Assembly (NCBI GenBank): GCA_947459175.1
Contig: CANHCT010000001.1
Span: 1-51,749, forward strand
DNA length: 51,749 nucleotides
Direction: 5' to 3'
DNA from: Hymenobacteraceae bacterium
GTDB taxonomy: Bacteria; Bacteroidota; Bacteroidia; Cytophagales; Flexibacteraceae
Part shown: one piece after another, positions 1-9,599 of the stretch
Position numbering within the stretch: position 1 is the stretch's first letter
Layout: the number at the start of each line of letters is the position of its first letter
The notes under the pieces: model-generated
Database searches by the model: none
Seen by the model: only the letters and a program-made list of their open reading frames with translations
What the model was told of the DNA's origin: nothing
Translations under genes and position numbers: made by a program

Positions 1-1122
1 CAATGGTATGCCGGTCCTTCCGGCGGTCCGGTTTTGGGAACCGGTTCCGGCTTTGCCACGCCTTTTATTAGTACGCTTACTCCATTTTATGCCTCGGTGC
101 TGTCCGGTGGCTGCGAAAGTTCCAGAATCCGCATAGATGCCATTCCGGAGAGCATTCCTTCTTCACCATTGGTTCAGGATGCGGGCATTTGTGGCCCCGG
201 ACCCATAAGCCTTACCGCTTCAGGCGCCGGAAATCAGTTGGTATGGTATGCCGATTCCAATGCCGTTGTGCCCTTGTTTACAGGCAATCCATTTGTAACC
301 AATTTGATTCAAAATACCGATTTCTATGTTAGCACAGCCACCGCCGGCGGATGTGAAAGTCCCCGGGTGCGGGCAAGAGCCAGCATTTATCCTGCTCCTG
401 AAATTCCGCAGGTTCAGTCCGGCTTTCGCTGCGGACCCGGCAGCGTGATTCTGAAAGCAGCTGCACCCGGTACTTCCCTTATTCGTTGGTATGATTTGCC
501 TTCGGGCGGCAGTCCTGTGTTTACAGGCAAAGAATTCAATACGACGATCACCGGCGATTCGCTGATTTTTTATGCAGTCCGGGTTTCAGACAAAGGATGC
601 GAAAGTCCAAGGGTACGGGCCATTGCCAAGGCCGTTCCGGTACCGCAGCCCAAAGCCATTGCCAATCCTGCTCTTATTCTTGCGGGGCAGTCCACGCAGC
701 TTTCTGCCGGAGGTGCTCAGGGGAGCTATTTGTGGACACCCTCTGCCGGTTTATCGGCCACCGACATCGCCAATCCTACGGCCACGCCTTCTCAAACCAT
801 CATTTACAAAGTAGGGGTAATCCTGAATGGATGTGCAGGATATGATTCTGTAGAAGTTCAGGTAGAAAACCCTGAGAATGATAATATTCCAAATGTTTTT
901 ACGCCCAATGGCGATGGCATTTACGACACCTGGGAAATTCCCGGAGCCCTCAGCAAGCGAAAAAATTCACTGAAGATTTTCAATCGCTGGGGAATAATGG
1001 TAGAAGAATTTTCACCCTACAACAACGATTGGGATGGTGGAAATTTGCCAGACGGCACCTACTTCTATCAATATAGCGACGGAACGAAAACAAAAACAGG
1101 TACCATTACAATAATTCATTAA
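1..1122 (+). CDS. T9SS type B cargo: Ig-like repeat surface protein with CHU_C-type C-terminal domain (5' partial)
   Basis: The reading frame is open from the first base, so the N-terminus lies outside the window. The visible 373 residues hold about three Ig-like repeats of roughly 85-90 residues. Each carries a CGPG motif, a WY motif (VWYAD, IRWYD) and an ending GCESPRVRA or GCESSRIR, like the Ig-like domains often found in gliding-associated proteins. A PKD-like module follows (SAGLSATDIANPTATP). The last 80 or so residues, from NIPNVFTPNGDGIYDTW through FNRWG to LPDGTYFYQY, match the gliding motility-associated C-terminal domain (TIGR04131), the type B sorting signal of the type IX secretion system. 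The protein is therefore probably exported to or beyond the cell surface. The PorP/SprF-like gene starts 18 bp downstream, as is usual for this pairing. The ligand or adhesive role cannot be told from sequence. Confidence 0.9.
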   Translation, partial: QWYAGPSGGPVLGTGSGFATPFISTLTPFYASVLSGGCESSRIRIDAIPESIPSSPLVQDAGICGPGPISLTASGAGNQLVWYADSNAVVPLFTGNPFVTNLIQNTDFYVSTATAGGCESPRVRARASIYPAPEIPQVQSGFRCGPGSVILKAAAPGTSLIRWYDLPSGGSPVFTGKEFNTTITGDSLIFYAVRVSDKGCESPRVRAIAKAVPVPQPKAIANPALILAGQSTQLSAGGAQGSYLWTPSAGLSATDIANPTATPSQTIIYKVGVILNGCAGYDSVEVQVENPENDNIPNVFTPNGDGIYDTWEIPGALSKRKNSLKIFNRWGIMVEEFSPYNNDWDGGNLPDGTYFYQYSDGTKTKTGTITIIH

Positions 1123-1140
1123 AAACAGCTTTCTTTTCAC

Positions 1141-2142
1141 ATGAAAAAAATTCTGATCAATTGCATGTTGTGGATTCCGGCCATCGGATGTTATGCCCAA
1201 CAGGCACCTCAGTTTACCCAGTTTATGCAGATGGGTAATGTATTGAATCCGGCCATGACCGGAATCAACCGTTATATCGATTTTAAGATGGGCTACCGCC
1301 GGCAGTGGGTAGGTATTCCGGGTTCTCCCACCACTTTTTTTACATCCGTCAGCGGACAGTTCGGGCATCAGGAACCTACCATTACATTGCCGGTAAGGGG
1401 AAGACTGGCATCTCAGTTTGTGACTGAAAAGCCGGAAGAAAAGCCGATGCCCAAACATGCTATCGGGGGCTTTATTTCAACCGATCAGGTAACACCCACT
1501 TCGCTCAATATGGGAAATTTCTCTTATGCCTACCACATTCCCATCAAGGAAAAATGGAGTCTGGCATTCGGAGCAGGTATTTCTCTTGCCCAGTCTGTCA
1601 TCAATCGGGATAAATTGGATGAAGGCATACGCAAGGATCCCAAAATCGGAACCGGCCTGAGCAGCAAACTCAATCCGGATGCCAATGCCGGGGTATTTTT
1701 GAGCAGTGGTAATTTTTTTGCCGGGTATTCGGCCAATCACTTGTTTCAGAATGACATATATTCCGTCAGTGATGACAACACCCTGGTGGGTAAGCAACGG
1801 GTTCATCATTTTGCCCACTTAGGCGGTCGGTTTAACCTGAATGAAAGCTGGTATCTGGCCCCTGCTGTTCTTACAAAAATGGTTCGTGGTGCAGATGTTT
1901 CTTTTGATGTCAACTGCAGGATTGGATACAAAGATTTGCTGTGGTTCGGACCCGGCTATCGCAATCAGGATTCCTTTTCTGCCCTGGCAGGCTTCCACCT
2001 GTCCAACTTCCTTTCGCTGTCTTATGCCTACGATTATGCACACACCGGTGCGGGTTCTACGGGCAATGGTTCGCATGAGGTGATGCTGGGCTTGCGTCTT
2101 GTAGAAAGCGGAACCAAAATTTTAAGGCCTTCGATGTGGTAA
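1141..2142 (+). CDS. PorP/SprF family type IX secretion system membrane protein
   Basis: A 333-residue protein with an N-terminal signal peptide ending near CYAQ. Family features are visible at once: QQAPQFTQFMQMGNVLNPA, then GYRRQWVGIPGSPTTFF, and an alternating beta-strand pattern through to the end. In known systems PorP/SprF proteins sit in the outer membrane and are needed for secretion or surface attachment of type B CTD cargo. The preceding gene is such a cargo, which supports a dedicated pairing. An internal stretch near residues 80-105 (TLPVRGRLASQF through MPKHAIGG) looks like an extended loop. Start at ATG 1141, 18 bp after the cargo stop. The next gene overlaps or abuts its end, so the three genes probably form one operon. 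Confidence 0.9.
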   Translation: MKKILINCMLWIPAIGCYAQQAPQFTQFMQMGNVLNPAMTGINRYIDFKMGYRRQWVGIPGSPTTFFTSVSGQFGHQEPTITLPVRGRLASQFVTEKPEEKPMPKHAIGGFISTDQVTPTSLNMGNFSYAYHIPIKEKWSLAFGAGISLAQSVINRDKLDEGIRKDPKIGTGLSSKLNPDANAGVFLSSGNFFAGYSANHLFQNDIYSVSDDNTLVGKQRVHHFAHLGGRFNLNESWYLAPAVLTKMVRGADVSFDVNCRIGYKDLLWFGPGYRNQDSFSALAGFHLSNFLSLSYAYDYAHTGAGSTGNGSHEVMLGLRLVESGTKILRPSMW

Positions 2143-2153
2143 AACGAAAATCT

Positions 2154-3479
2154 ATGAACAACAACAACATGAAAAATATACTGATCCTCGGAATGATTCT
2201 TTCTTCGGGCTGCCTGCTTGGGCAGATTCCGGAATACAAAAGCAGGACTGCGCTTGATTCTGTTAATGCAAAGGAAGATGAGTCGGCTGCCATACTTTCG
2301 CCCGACGGCAATACCCTCTACTTCGTTCGCTCATTTTACCCAGGCAATGTAGGTGGAGTAACCGGCAATCAGGACATCTACTTTTCCACCAAATTGGCCA
2401 ACGGCAAGTGGTCTGCAGCCCAAAACATAGGGGCTCCGCTGAACGATGAGTTCCATAACGCAGTCTGCGGTGTAAGCCGCGATGGAAAACGCTTGTATCT
2501 CAACAACATCAAGGTGAGGCAGGACAAAGTGGTTCCCGGCATTTCTGTGTCTGTGCTGGGGCCTAATGGATGGGAGATGCCAACTGCCATTTCAGCATAT
2601 GAATTCCCTGAAAACGGATTTTTTCAGCCCTATGTGTCTCCGGATGAGGACTTTGCAATTGTATCCTTTGCCGGGCCAAAATCAGAAGGCCTGGAGGATT
2701 TGTATATTCTCAGAAAAAATGCAACAGGGAAGTTCGATAATCCTGTGCATTTGGGCGAAAAGGTCAATTCCTCCGGGTTTGAAACTTCTCCGGTTGTTTC
2801 GGATGATGGTAAAACCTTGTATTTCAGCTCTAATGGATTTGGCGGGCAGGGCGATGGCGATTTGTACAGGTCCATTCGTTTGGACGATACATGGACCAAC
2901 TGGTCGATGCCCGAAAATCTGGGTAACCGAATCAATACCGTGGGATTTGACGGCTCGTTCAACATCAATGAGCAAAACCACGGCTACTATGTGAGCGGAC
3001 AGGGTGCTTCCGGTCCCGGGGATATTTTTGTAATCAGCATGACGCCACCACCACCACCTCCGCCTGTACCTGCACCCGCCCCGGCACCCGCACCCGCAGA
3101 GCCGGTCGCTGCAGAATCTTCGGAGACTAAGCCCGACAGGGTAGATACTTTGGGTACGGCATATTTTGAGTTCAATTCCGTAACCATCAAGCCTGACTCT
3201 GAGAAAACCCTCAGAAAGGTGGCTAAAAATCTGAAGAGGAACAGCAAATACTTTATCGAAGTTGACGGACACACCGACAGCAAGGGTTCTGAAGAATACA
3301 ACCAAAAGTTATCAGAGCGCAGGGCCAGATCGGTGATGCGCTTCCTGATTCGGAACGGGGTGAACGGACAACGCATCCGGGCCAAGGGATTTGGCGAACT
3401 CAATCCGCTAGCCGACAACGAGACCGAGGATGGAAGGGCCATGAACCGAAGGGTGGAGATCAAGTACTTCCTCAAATAA
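2154..3479 (+). CDS. OmpA family protein with PD40-like beta-propeller repeats
   Basis: From ATG 2154 the product has 441 residues; ATG 2169 is also possible, and a GTG at 2136 would overlap the previous gene. An N-terminal hydrophobic stretch with SSGC could be a weak lipobox or a normal signal peptide ending at LGQ. Residues about 30-295 carry PD40/WD40-like repeats (SPDGNTLYFVR, SRDGKRLYLNN, SDDGKTLYFSSNGFGG). A Pro/Ala linker (seven prolines, then PAPAPAPAPA) lies near residues 297-325. The C-terminal 110 residues are an OmpA peptidoglycan-binding domain (AYFEFNSVTIKPDS, DGHTDSKGSEEYNQKLSERR, NRRVEIKY). Known relatives are periplasmic or outer-membrane anchored and are often encoded next to PorP and CHU_C proteins. 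It likely ties the secretion complex to the cell wall. Confidence 0.9.
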   Translation: MNNNNMKNILILGMILSSGCLLGQIPEYKSRTALDSVNAKEDESAAILSPDGNTLYFVRSFYPGNVGGVTGNQDIYFSTKLANGKWSAAQNIGAPLNDEFHNAVCGVSRDGKRLYLNNIKVRQDKVVPGISVSVLGPNGWEMPTAISAYEFPENGFFQPYVSPDEDFAIVSFAGPKSEGLEDLYILRKNATGKFDNPVHLGEKVNSSGFETSPVVSDDGKTLYFSSNGFGGQGDGDLYRSIRLDDTWTNWSMPENLGNRINTVGFDGSFNINEQNHGYYVSGQGASGPGDIFVISMTPPPPPPPVPAPAPAPAPAEPVAAESSETKPDRVDTLGTAYFEFNSVTIKPDSEKTLRKVAKNLKRNSKYFIEVDGHTDSKGSEEYNQKLSERRARSVMRFLIRNGVNGQRIRAKGFGELNPLADNETEDGRAMNRRVEIKYFLK

Positions 3480-3483
3480 TCCG

Positions 3484-3508
3484 AAAAAGGGCCGAAAGGC
3501 CCTTTTTT
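3484..3508 (+). terminator. Rho-independent terminator after the T9SS cassette
   Basis: A perfect stem AAAAAGGGCC / GGCCCTTTTT with a GAAA tetraloop starts five bases after the OmpA stop and continues into a T run. This is the cleanest intrinsic terminator in the window and marks the end of the three-gene operon. Confidence 0.9.
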
Positions 3509-3657
3509 AATAGTATTTTGGTGGGAGAAAAATCAAAAGGAATTTCAAGTATTCAGTTATTAGAAATTAGTTTTAGGTTGTAATGCATTGAAAAACAGAA
3601 AATTAAACAACTTTGAACCTTGAACTGAAAAATCAGGAATCAGCAACCCGAATCCCC

Positions 3658-6570
3658 CTACTGCGGTACAACCATTCCGGGAGGGCCCACGCCCGGCCGC
3701 ATCATTCCCGGTGTAAAGGGCGGCATGCCGTCTTTGTTTTCCGGCATCTTAAAGGCCCTCAGTGTGTAGGTAAAAGTGAGTAAAAAATACCGCTGCAGGT
3801 TGTTCGCCCGTACATCCTCCAGATAGGTCTCGGTGATGGTCCGGGAAATATTGGTGTTTTGATTCAATACATCGAATCCGCTCAGCCGCAACTCGGCCTG
3901 TTTGTTTTTCAGGAACTTATATCCAAGCCCGAGATGGAGAAGACTGAAATTGGTGTTGAAGCCCTGCGACAATCCGGTAAAAATATTCTGGCTGTAATCG
4001 GCGTTCAGCACCAGACTTTCCCATAAAACCAGATTCATCTTACCTCCGGCAATGTGGTTGATGTAGCTGTCGTTCTGATTTGATATCAGCGAGTTCTCTA
4101 CGGAGGTGTAGCTAACATTGTAGCTCAGATTGAAATCTACTGCCTTGCTGATGTTGCTGCTGAGTCCAAGCCCGGCTCCAAGGGTGGGGGAGTTGGCATA
4201 ATTCAGTGTGCCGTTTACCAGTCCCGGTGTCCGCACAAAGTTGGCATTGGCATTGGCGTTGAGGTTGGTTTTCAGTGCATTCAGGGGCTTGCTGTACATC
4301 ACAAAAGACCTGAGGCTGAAGTAGCCGTCCAGGTTCACAGGCCGGATGAGTTGCGCCCCCCGGTTCAGGAGGATGCCTTCTGCCAGGGTATCGCGGCGGG
4401 CAATGAGGGTGCTGTTGCCTATGTAATGCCTTGTGGCCGAGGCGGCTATGAGTCCGAAGAAGCTGGAGTTGTCTTTCTCACGGGTAGAGGAGTAGCGGAA
4501 AAACAGGCTGTGCTGATAATCCTGCCGCAGGTTTTTGTTGCCGGTGCTGAGCTGTATGGGATTGCTGTTGTTCACTACATCCTGCAGCTGATCTATCCCC
4601 GGCGCATTGGCCGAACTGCGGTATATGAGCCGGAAATTCTTTTTATCGGTGATTGAATACCGCCAAACCAGGCCCGGCAGGATGTTTTGAAAAGTTCGGT
4701 TCAGGTCGAAATCCACCGGATAGGTGCGGTCGTTCTGCAACTGCGATTGCTGCACATTCAGAGACAGATTGAGCATCGATTTTTCAGTATTCAGGCCGTA
4801 TGACAGTCCGGCAATGTGTTGGGGAATGCGGCTGACAAACTGATTGGAAAGCTGCACATCGGGGCCGCTGCCGGGCTGTGTTTTATTGCTGAATATCAGT
4901 CGTTTGCTGTCATTGTTTGAGTAGTTAAATCCATAGTTCAGCGAGAGCTGGCTTTTGCTTCCCAGTGGCTCGGTGTAGGTGAGGGTGTTTTGAATGCTCC
5001 AGCCCTTTTTATCTATTTCTCCATCTTGCCGAAGAGTATCCCGCCTGGATGTTCCCTTTACAAAAAACGCATTTTCAGAATTCTGAATCAGGTCTCCCCG
5101 GGTTCCGGTATGGCCCAGATTGGTATTCAGAGAAATGGTCCTGCCTTTTTTGTCAAATTTATGGCGAAACAGGATTTCATTGTTCAGTGAATACAGGAAC
5201 TGGTTTTGTTCAAAAGCATTGAGGGTTGAATTGAGGGGTAATTCCCGCAGGGCATTTTCTCCCTCAACATCCGATTTGGCCCTGATTTGCTGTAAAGTAA
5301 ACCGCGGGGTGTACAATATGGAGTTGGCCGAATCCAGCCGAATGTCCAGCCGCAGATTGAAGCGGTGGTTCATGTTTTCGGTTGCGGCGGTGTTGGTTTC
5401 CAGATAGCTCTGCGCCGAGTCGCCGTTCAGTACGTAGTTGCGACGGGTATTTTGGATGACATCGTTTACACTGCGGTTGAAAAAATAGTTGCCCGACAAC
5501 TCTGTGTTTTTGCCGGGATTATCCGAAAAGTTGAGTCCGATGGCCTGGGTATTGACAATGCCCCGCTTGTTGCCAACCAAAAAATCCTGAATCTGGGAAT
5601 TGAAAGGACCACCCCGGCCACCGCCGCCCATTCCACCCATTCCCATTCCCATGCGGCCCATTCCGCCGCCGCCGCCACCTCGTCCGCCGCCGCCACCCAT
5701 GACACCGGCGAGGTCGGCCATGGAAAAATTTTGCTCGTTGATGTTGTTGGCCTGTCCGATCAGGGTAAGCCGCTGCTGCCCCGAAAAGCGGTTGAAAGTC
5801 AGTCCGGCTTTGTAGCGGTCTTCGGTTCCGTAGCCGCCATAGGCCCGGCCAAATTTGCCGTTTCGCATACCAGCCTTGGTGACAATATTGATGGTTTTTT
5901 GGGTATTGCCATCATTGAAGCCGGTAAACCGGGCCTGGTCGCTCATCTGATCGAATACCTGGATTTTATCAACCACTTCCGCAGGCAGGTTTTTGAGGGC
6001 GGTGTTCGGGTCTTCGCCGAAAAAGGGTTTGTTGTCTACCAGCACTTTGCGCACCTGTTCGCCCTGGGCAGAAACCTGCCCGTTTTGTACCTGTATTCCG
6101 GGCATTTTGGAAATGAGGTCTTCTGCCGTTGCATCGGTATTGGTTTTGAAAGATGAGGCATTGTACTGGGTGGTATCGCCCAGTTGCCGCACAGGTGGAG
6201 TCCGGCCCTCCACTTGTACTTCATTCAGATTTTGGGCACTTTCTTCCAGCGAAATGGTGCCCAAATCGGTGACTGACTCTCTGGTAAAAAAGCGCAGTAT
6301 TTTTTTTTCATACCCCAGAAACTGGATTTTCACCACATAAAAGCCCCGCGGCAAGTCACGGAATTCAAAGTTCCCGGCCTCATCCGAAAGTTGACCTCCG
6401 GCCAGACTGGAGTCGTTGGGGTTTTGTCCCGATTTTTTGAAAATGCCGATGCCGGCGCCTTTGAGGGCCTTTCCGGATTTAGTTTCGGTGATTTTTCCTT
6501 TCAGGCCAAATTGCCCCATGGCATACAGGCAGGGCAAAAGCCAAAGGGCGATGGTGTAAAAATGTTTCAA
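3658..6570 (-). CDS. TonB-receptor-like outer-membrane beta-barrel protein with Gly/Met-rich insert
   Basis: 970 residues, starting at TTG 6570 with a signal peptide ending near AMGQ. Residues about 21-105 form a carboxypeptidase-regulatory-like (CarboxypepD_reg) domain. A plug-like region follows around 125-235 (DATAEDLISKMPGIQV, VRKVLVDNKPFFGEDP). The rest is a long strand-rich barrel of the outer membrane beta-barrel family 3 type, related to TonB-dependent receptors. No TonB box is obvious. Residues about 288-321 are almost pure Gly, Met and Arg (GMGRMGMGMGGMGGGG). The extreme C-terminus is a Pro/Met/Gly tail (PFTPGMMRPGVGPPGMVVPQ) lying beyond what looks like the final strands, which contain FLLTFTYTLRAF. 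Such tails and loops are unusual for a barrel and might bind metal or stay flexible; this is inference. The substrate is unknown. Confidence 0.85.
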   Translation of the reverse strand: MKHFYTIALWLLPCLYAMGQFGLKGKITETKSGKALKGAGIGIFKKSGQNPNDSSLAGGQLSDEAGNFEFRDLPRGFYVVKIQFLGYEKKILRFFTRESVTDLGTISLEESAQNLNEVQVEGRTPPVRQLGDTTQYNASSFKTNTDATAEDLISKMPGIQVQNGQVSAQGEQVRKVLVDNKPFFGEDPNTALKNLPAEVVDKIQVFDQMSDQARFTGFNDGNTQKTINIVTKAGMRNGKFGRAYGGYGTEDRYKAGLTFNRFSGQQRLTLIGQANNINEQNFSMADLAGVMGGGGGRGGGGGGMGRMGMGMGGMGGGGRGGPFNSQIQDFLVGNKRGIVNTQAIGLNFSDNPGKNTELSGNYFFNRSVNDVIQNTRRNYVLNGDSAQSYLETNTAATENMNHRFNLRLDIRLDSANSILYTPRFTLQQIRAKSDVEGENALRELPLNSTLNAFEQNQFLYSLNNEILFRHKFDKKGRTISLNTNLGHTGTRGDLIQNSENAFFVKGTSRRDTLRQDGEIDKKGWSIQNTLTYTEPLGSKSQLSLNYGFNYSNNDSKRLIFSNKTQPGSGPDVQLSNQFVSRIPQHIAGLSYGLNTEKSMLNLSLNVQQSQLQNDRTYPVDFDLNRTFQNILPGLVWRYSITDKKNFRLIYRSSANAPGIDQLQDVVNNSNPIQLSTGNKNLRQDYQHSLFFRYSSTREKDNSSFFGLIAASATRHYIGNSTLIARRDTLAEGILLNRGAQLIRPVNLDGYFSLRSFVMYSKPLNALKTNLNANANANFVRTPGLVNGTLNYANSPTLGAGLGLSSNISKAVDFNLSYNVSYTSVENSLISNQNDSYINHIAGGKMNLVLWESLVLNADYSQNIFTGLSQGFNTNFSLLHLGLGYKFLKNKQAELRLSGFDVLNQNTNISRTITETYLEDVRANNLQRYFLLTFTYTLRAFKMPENKDGMPPFTPGMMRPGVGPPGMVVPQ

Positions 6571-6653
6571 GTCAGGCAGAGAATTTGGTGGTTCGGATTT
6601 CGTCTTTTTTTGGGAAGTCCGGATTTACAAGGACTGCTTTCAAGCCGAAAGGT

Positions 6654-7418
6654 TTAAAAAAACGGCAAATCTTTTAAACGGCCAATTTTGTACATCACCT
6701 TCAGGCTGAAATGGTTGTTCAGTTCTCTGCGGGTCAGAAAATTCTCCTTGCTGATGGACACCCCAGCCAATTTATATGCCCCCAGCAGCAGCACTGAAAC
6801 CCGGGGATGCAATTGGTATATAATCCCGGCAACTCCATGAAAATCAACATAATCCATGGCATCGTTGCGAAATTTACTGTAGCAGGAATCAAATTGAAAA
6901 CCGATTTCTGGTACCCTGTATTCTGCACAATAATTGTCTTTGTACAAAAAGCGGATAGAGGTATTGATGCCCAAAAGGAAGCGCAGTTTTCGGGAAGAAT
7001 TTTCATAGGGCAAGCGAAAAAGAAAGGGAATGCTGAGGTAGTGTAAATCTACTTTTCCATTGGACTTTTGAGTGAATTTCATGCCGCTTTGGTTGGTTCC
7101 GCGCTTTTCGCTGTCGATGATGTATCCCCGCCATTGCCATTCCAGGCCACTGTAAAACGGATATTTCTGAAACAGAGAATATTCAATCCAAAAGCCCAGT
7201 TCGGTTCCCGGTCTGTATGGAAATCGGGTCCTGAATTCCGGTCCGTAATAACTCCCGTATTGCGCCCCTGCAGTTATGTACAGGGGTGCGTCTTCAAAAT
7301 GGTTGAATTGCGAAAATCCTCCTTCCGTCTGCCCCATGACTGTGCCCGGAGAGAGAAGAATGGTAGAGAACCAAACTGCCCGAAATGTGCTTTGGATTAA
7401 AATTAACAGATTTTTCAA
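6654..7418 (-). CDS. Predicted outer-membrane beta-barrel protein (PorT-like fold), hypothetical
   Basis: About 254 residues from TTG 7418. This start gives a good signal peptide: MKNLLILIQ, a hydrophobic stretch, and cleavage near VMGQ. A TTG at 7457 would extend it by 13 residues but would run through the divergent promoter of the carboxyltransferase gene. The mature part shows alternating aromatic strands ([61 protein letters not shown]) as in small 8-strand barrels such as the PorT/outer membrane protein beta-barrel domain. It ends in a strand with [10 protein letters not shown]. No function can be assigned. It is co-oriented with the barrel gene after it, 83 bp away. Confidence 0.75.
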   Translation of the reverse strand: MKNLLILIQSTFRAVWFSTILLSPGTVMGQTEGGFSQFNHFEDAPLYITAGAQYGSYYGPEFRTRFPYRPGTELGFWIEYSLFQKYPFYSGLEWQWRGYIIDSEKRGTNQSGMKFTQKSNGKVDLHYLSIPFLFRLPYENSSRKLRFLLGINTSIRFLYKDNYCAEYRVPEIGFQFDSCYSKFRNDAMDYVDFHGVAGIIYQLHPRVSVLLLGAYKLAGVSISKENFLTRRELNNHFSLKVMYKIGRLKDLPFF

Positions 7419-7437
7419 CCGGATGAAAGGAAATGTC

Positions 7438-7467
7438 TTTGCGCCACAAAAATTCAAATTACTTTCG
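7438..7467 (+). promoter_or_regulatory. Bacteroidota-type promoter for the carboxyltransferase gene
   Basis: TTTG at 7438-7441 and TACTTTCG at 7460-7467 lie 18 bp apart, close to the Bacteroidota consensus TTTG...TAnnTTTG, with one mismatch in the -7 box. It sits 27 bp upstream of TTG 7495 and supports that start over longer reading-frame extensions. Confidence 0.55.
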
Positions 7468-7494
7468 CCCCTTCCTATAAAAACTCTGATTGCC

Positions 7495-9045
7495 TTGAAA
7501 AAACACCTGGAAAAATTCGAAATACTGGAAAAGAAAAATGCAGAAGCCCTTTTGGGCGGAGGACAGCAAAGGATTGACGCTCAGCACAAAAAAGGAAAAC
7601 TTACCGCAAGAGAGCGGATAGAACTCCTGCTGGACAAAGGCAGTTTTCAGGAGACAGGAAAGTTTGTGATGCACCGCTGTAAAGACTTCGGTCTGGAGAA
7701 AGAATACTATCTGGGCGACGGAGTGGTAACCGGCTATGGCAAGGTAAACGGACGGTTGGTATATGTTTTTTCTCAGGATTTTACCGTTTTCGGCGGGGCA
7801 CTTTCGGAGACCCATGCTGAGAAAATTGTCAAAATCATGGAACTGGCCATGAAAAACGGCGCTCCAGTCATTGGCCTGAACGACAGCGGAGGCGCACGCA
7901 TCCAGGAAGGGGTGGTGTCTCTGGCCGGATATGCCGATATTTTCTACCGCAATACTCTGGCTTCGGGTGTGGTGCCCCAAATTTCGGCCATCATGGGACC
8001 CTGTGCCGGCGGTGCAGTGTATTCTCCTGCCATTACCGATTTTATTCTGATGGTAGAAAACACCAGTTATATGTTTGTAACCGGTCCTAAAGTGGTGGAA
8101 ACGGTCACCAATGAAGTGGTGAGTTCCGAAGAATTGGGAGGTGCCTCAACCCACAGTTCGAAGAGTGGCGTGGCACACCTTACAGCTGCCAATGAGATTG
8201 TTTGTATACAGCAAATCAAGCAGTTGCTGAGCTACATGCCTCAAAACTGCGAAGACGAACCGCAGCGCCTGGATTACTCAGCCAAGGACGAAGAAAGGCT
8301 GGCGCTCAACGACATCATCCCCGAAAATCCCAATCAGCCCTATGATATGAAAGAGGTCATCCACCACCTGGTAGATGAAAACAGCTTTTTTGAAATCCAC
8401 GGGCAGTACGCTGAAAATATTGTGGTAGGCTTTGCCCGACTGGCCGGCAGGAGCATCGGCATCATCGGCAATCAGCCTCTGGTACTGGCGGGAGTACTTG
8501 ACATCAACGCCAGTAAAAAAGCGGCCCGCTTTGTTCGTTTCTGCGATTGCTTCAACATTCCCCTTCTGGTTTTGGAAGATGTTCCCGGTTTTCTGCCCGG
8601 CACCGATCAGGAGTGGAATGCCATCATCACCAATGGAGCAAAATTGCTCTATGCCTTTTCGGAGGCCACTGTGCCGAGGGTAACCCTCATCACCCGCAAA
8701 GCCTACGGTGGCGCCTACGATGTGATGAACTCCAAGCACATCGGAGCCGATATGAATTTTGCCTGGCCCATGGCAGAAATTGCGGTCATGGGTGCAAAAG
8801 GGGCAGCCGAAATCATCTTTAAAAAGGAAATCAGCCAGTCGGAAGACCAGGAGAAAACCTTGCAGGAGAAGATAGATGAATACAACAAGAAATTTGCCAC
8901 CCCTTACCGGGCTGCACACCGGGGATATGTAGATGAGGTTATTCTGCCATCGGAATCGCGGGGCAAGCTGATGGCTGCCTTCGAAATGCTGGAAAACAAG
9001 TCTGCTTCCCTGCCACGCAAAAAGCACGGGAATATTCCTTTGTAG
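7495..9045 (+). CDS. Acyl-CoA carboxylase carboxyltransferase (beta) subunit, propionyl-CoA carboxylase-like
   Basis: 516 residues from TTG 7495 ([14 protein letters not shown]), the usual length of propionyl/methylmalonyl-CoA carboxyltransferase. Seen in order: [35 protein letters not shown], the N-terminal crotonase-like half ([42 protein letters not shown]) and the C-terminal half ([53 protein letters not shown]). It transfers the carboxyl group from carboxybiotin to an acyl-CoA in the cytoplasm. No biotin carboxylase or biotin carrier gene lies next to it, so the partner subunits must be elsewhere. The substrate (propionyl-, acetyl- or longer acyl-CoA) cannot be fixed by reading alone. 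Confidence 0.92.
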   Translation: MKKHLEKFEILEKKNAEALLGGGQQRIDAQHKKGKLTARERIELLLDKGSFQETGKFVMHRCKDFGLEKEYYLGDGVVTGYGKVNGRLVYVFSQDFTVFGGALSETHAEKIVKIMELAMKNGAPVIGLNDSGGARIQEGVVSLAGYADIFYRNTLASGVVPQISAIMGPCAGGAVYSPAITDFILMVENTSYMFVTGPKVVETVTNEVVSSEELGGASTHSSKSGVAHLTAANEIVCIQQIKQLLSYMPQNCEDEPQRLDYSAKDEERLALNDIIPENPNQPYDMKEVIHHLVDENSFFEIHGQYAENIVVGFARLAGRSIGIIGNQPLVLAGVLDINASKKAARFVRFCDCFNIPLLVLEDVPGFLPGTDQEWNAIITNGAKLLYAFSEATVPRVTLITRKAYGGAYDVMNSKHIGADMNFAWPMAEIAVMGAKGAAEIIFKKEISQSEDQEKTLQEKIDEYNKKFATPYRAAHRGYVDEVILPSESRGKLMAAFEMLENKSASLPRKKHGNIPL

Positions 9046-9108
9046 GCACAGACTTTTTTGAAGGCTTATGTTCTGCGGTGAAATGATTTGAGGGCATTCG
9101 GATCCACT

Positions 9109-9297
9109 CTATTTTCCCTCTTTGTTTTGTTGCTCTTCCCAAAGTTTTTTATACTTCCTGTATTTCCAAAACAAAAAGACTGTAAGGGCGGGGTGCAGGA
9201 CCACAAACAACAACACATTCAGTTGCTGGTAGGAAATGCCCAGCAAATGGCTCAATGCCACCATCAATCTTACACAAATCCAAAATAGGGTTTCCAA
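9109..9297 (-). CDS. Small two-helix membrane protein, hypothetical
   Basis: 62 residues from TTG 9297. Two hydrophobic segments (about residues 3-20 and 27-44) are followed by a strongly charged tail, KYRKYKKLWEEQQNKEGK. The pattern ISYQQLNVLLFVVLHPALT followed by WKYRKYK recalls short membrane proteins commonly seen in Bacteroidota, but I cannot name the family. It lies convergent to the carboxyltransferase gene. No other gene explains this stretch, and the helix-plus-basic-tail layout argues for a real product. Confidence 0.55.
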   Translation of the reverse strand: METLFWICVRLMVALSHLLGISYQQLNVLLFVVLHPALTVFLFWKYRKYKKLWEEQQNKEGK

Positions 9298-9599
9298 TGG
9301 TTCTTTCCTTGTTTAAAGGTTTGAATTGTACTTGAAATTGCCATCAGGAAATCTATTCCGAGTCTAAGCTGCTTCAAATCAGAGATTACCCTGCTTCTTC
9401 TGTCTTCGTGGCGCTGCATTCAATTTTGAATTACATGTGCTGATTTTTCGCCTTCAAATCTCTCATAACCAAGTCTGATTGACAAGTCCCGGTTGATTTT
9501 TTTTAACCAAAAAATTAAACAACAACCGTATGGGCAAGCTAGCGTTTCCCTGATTCAATATTCGGAATTTTTGCTTTTGACATCTGCCGGATGCCCCGG
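9298..9599. other. Gene-free stretch of about 300 bp
   Basis: I see no convincing coding frame, RNA gene or strong repeat here. It is AT-rich near 9490-9530 and lies between the start of the small membrane protein and the 3' end of mfd. It probably holds the promoter of the small gene. Confidence 0.4.

Noticed and set aside
2682-3305. Minus-strand frame opposite the OmpA gene
   Set aside because: It is the reverse image of the PD40/OmpA coding sequence, with poly-Trp and Gly runs from the proline linker.
5365-6156. Long plus-strand frame (263 codons) antisense to the barrel gene
   Set aside because: It is a mirror of the Gly-rich and strand-rich coding sequence, has low-complexity runs of His/Ala and no domain; the minus-strand protein has clear domains.
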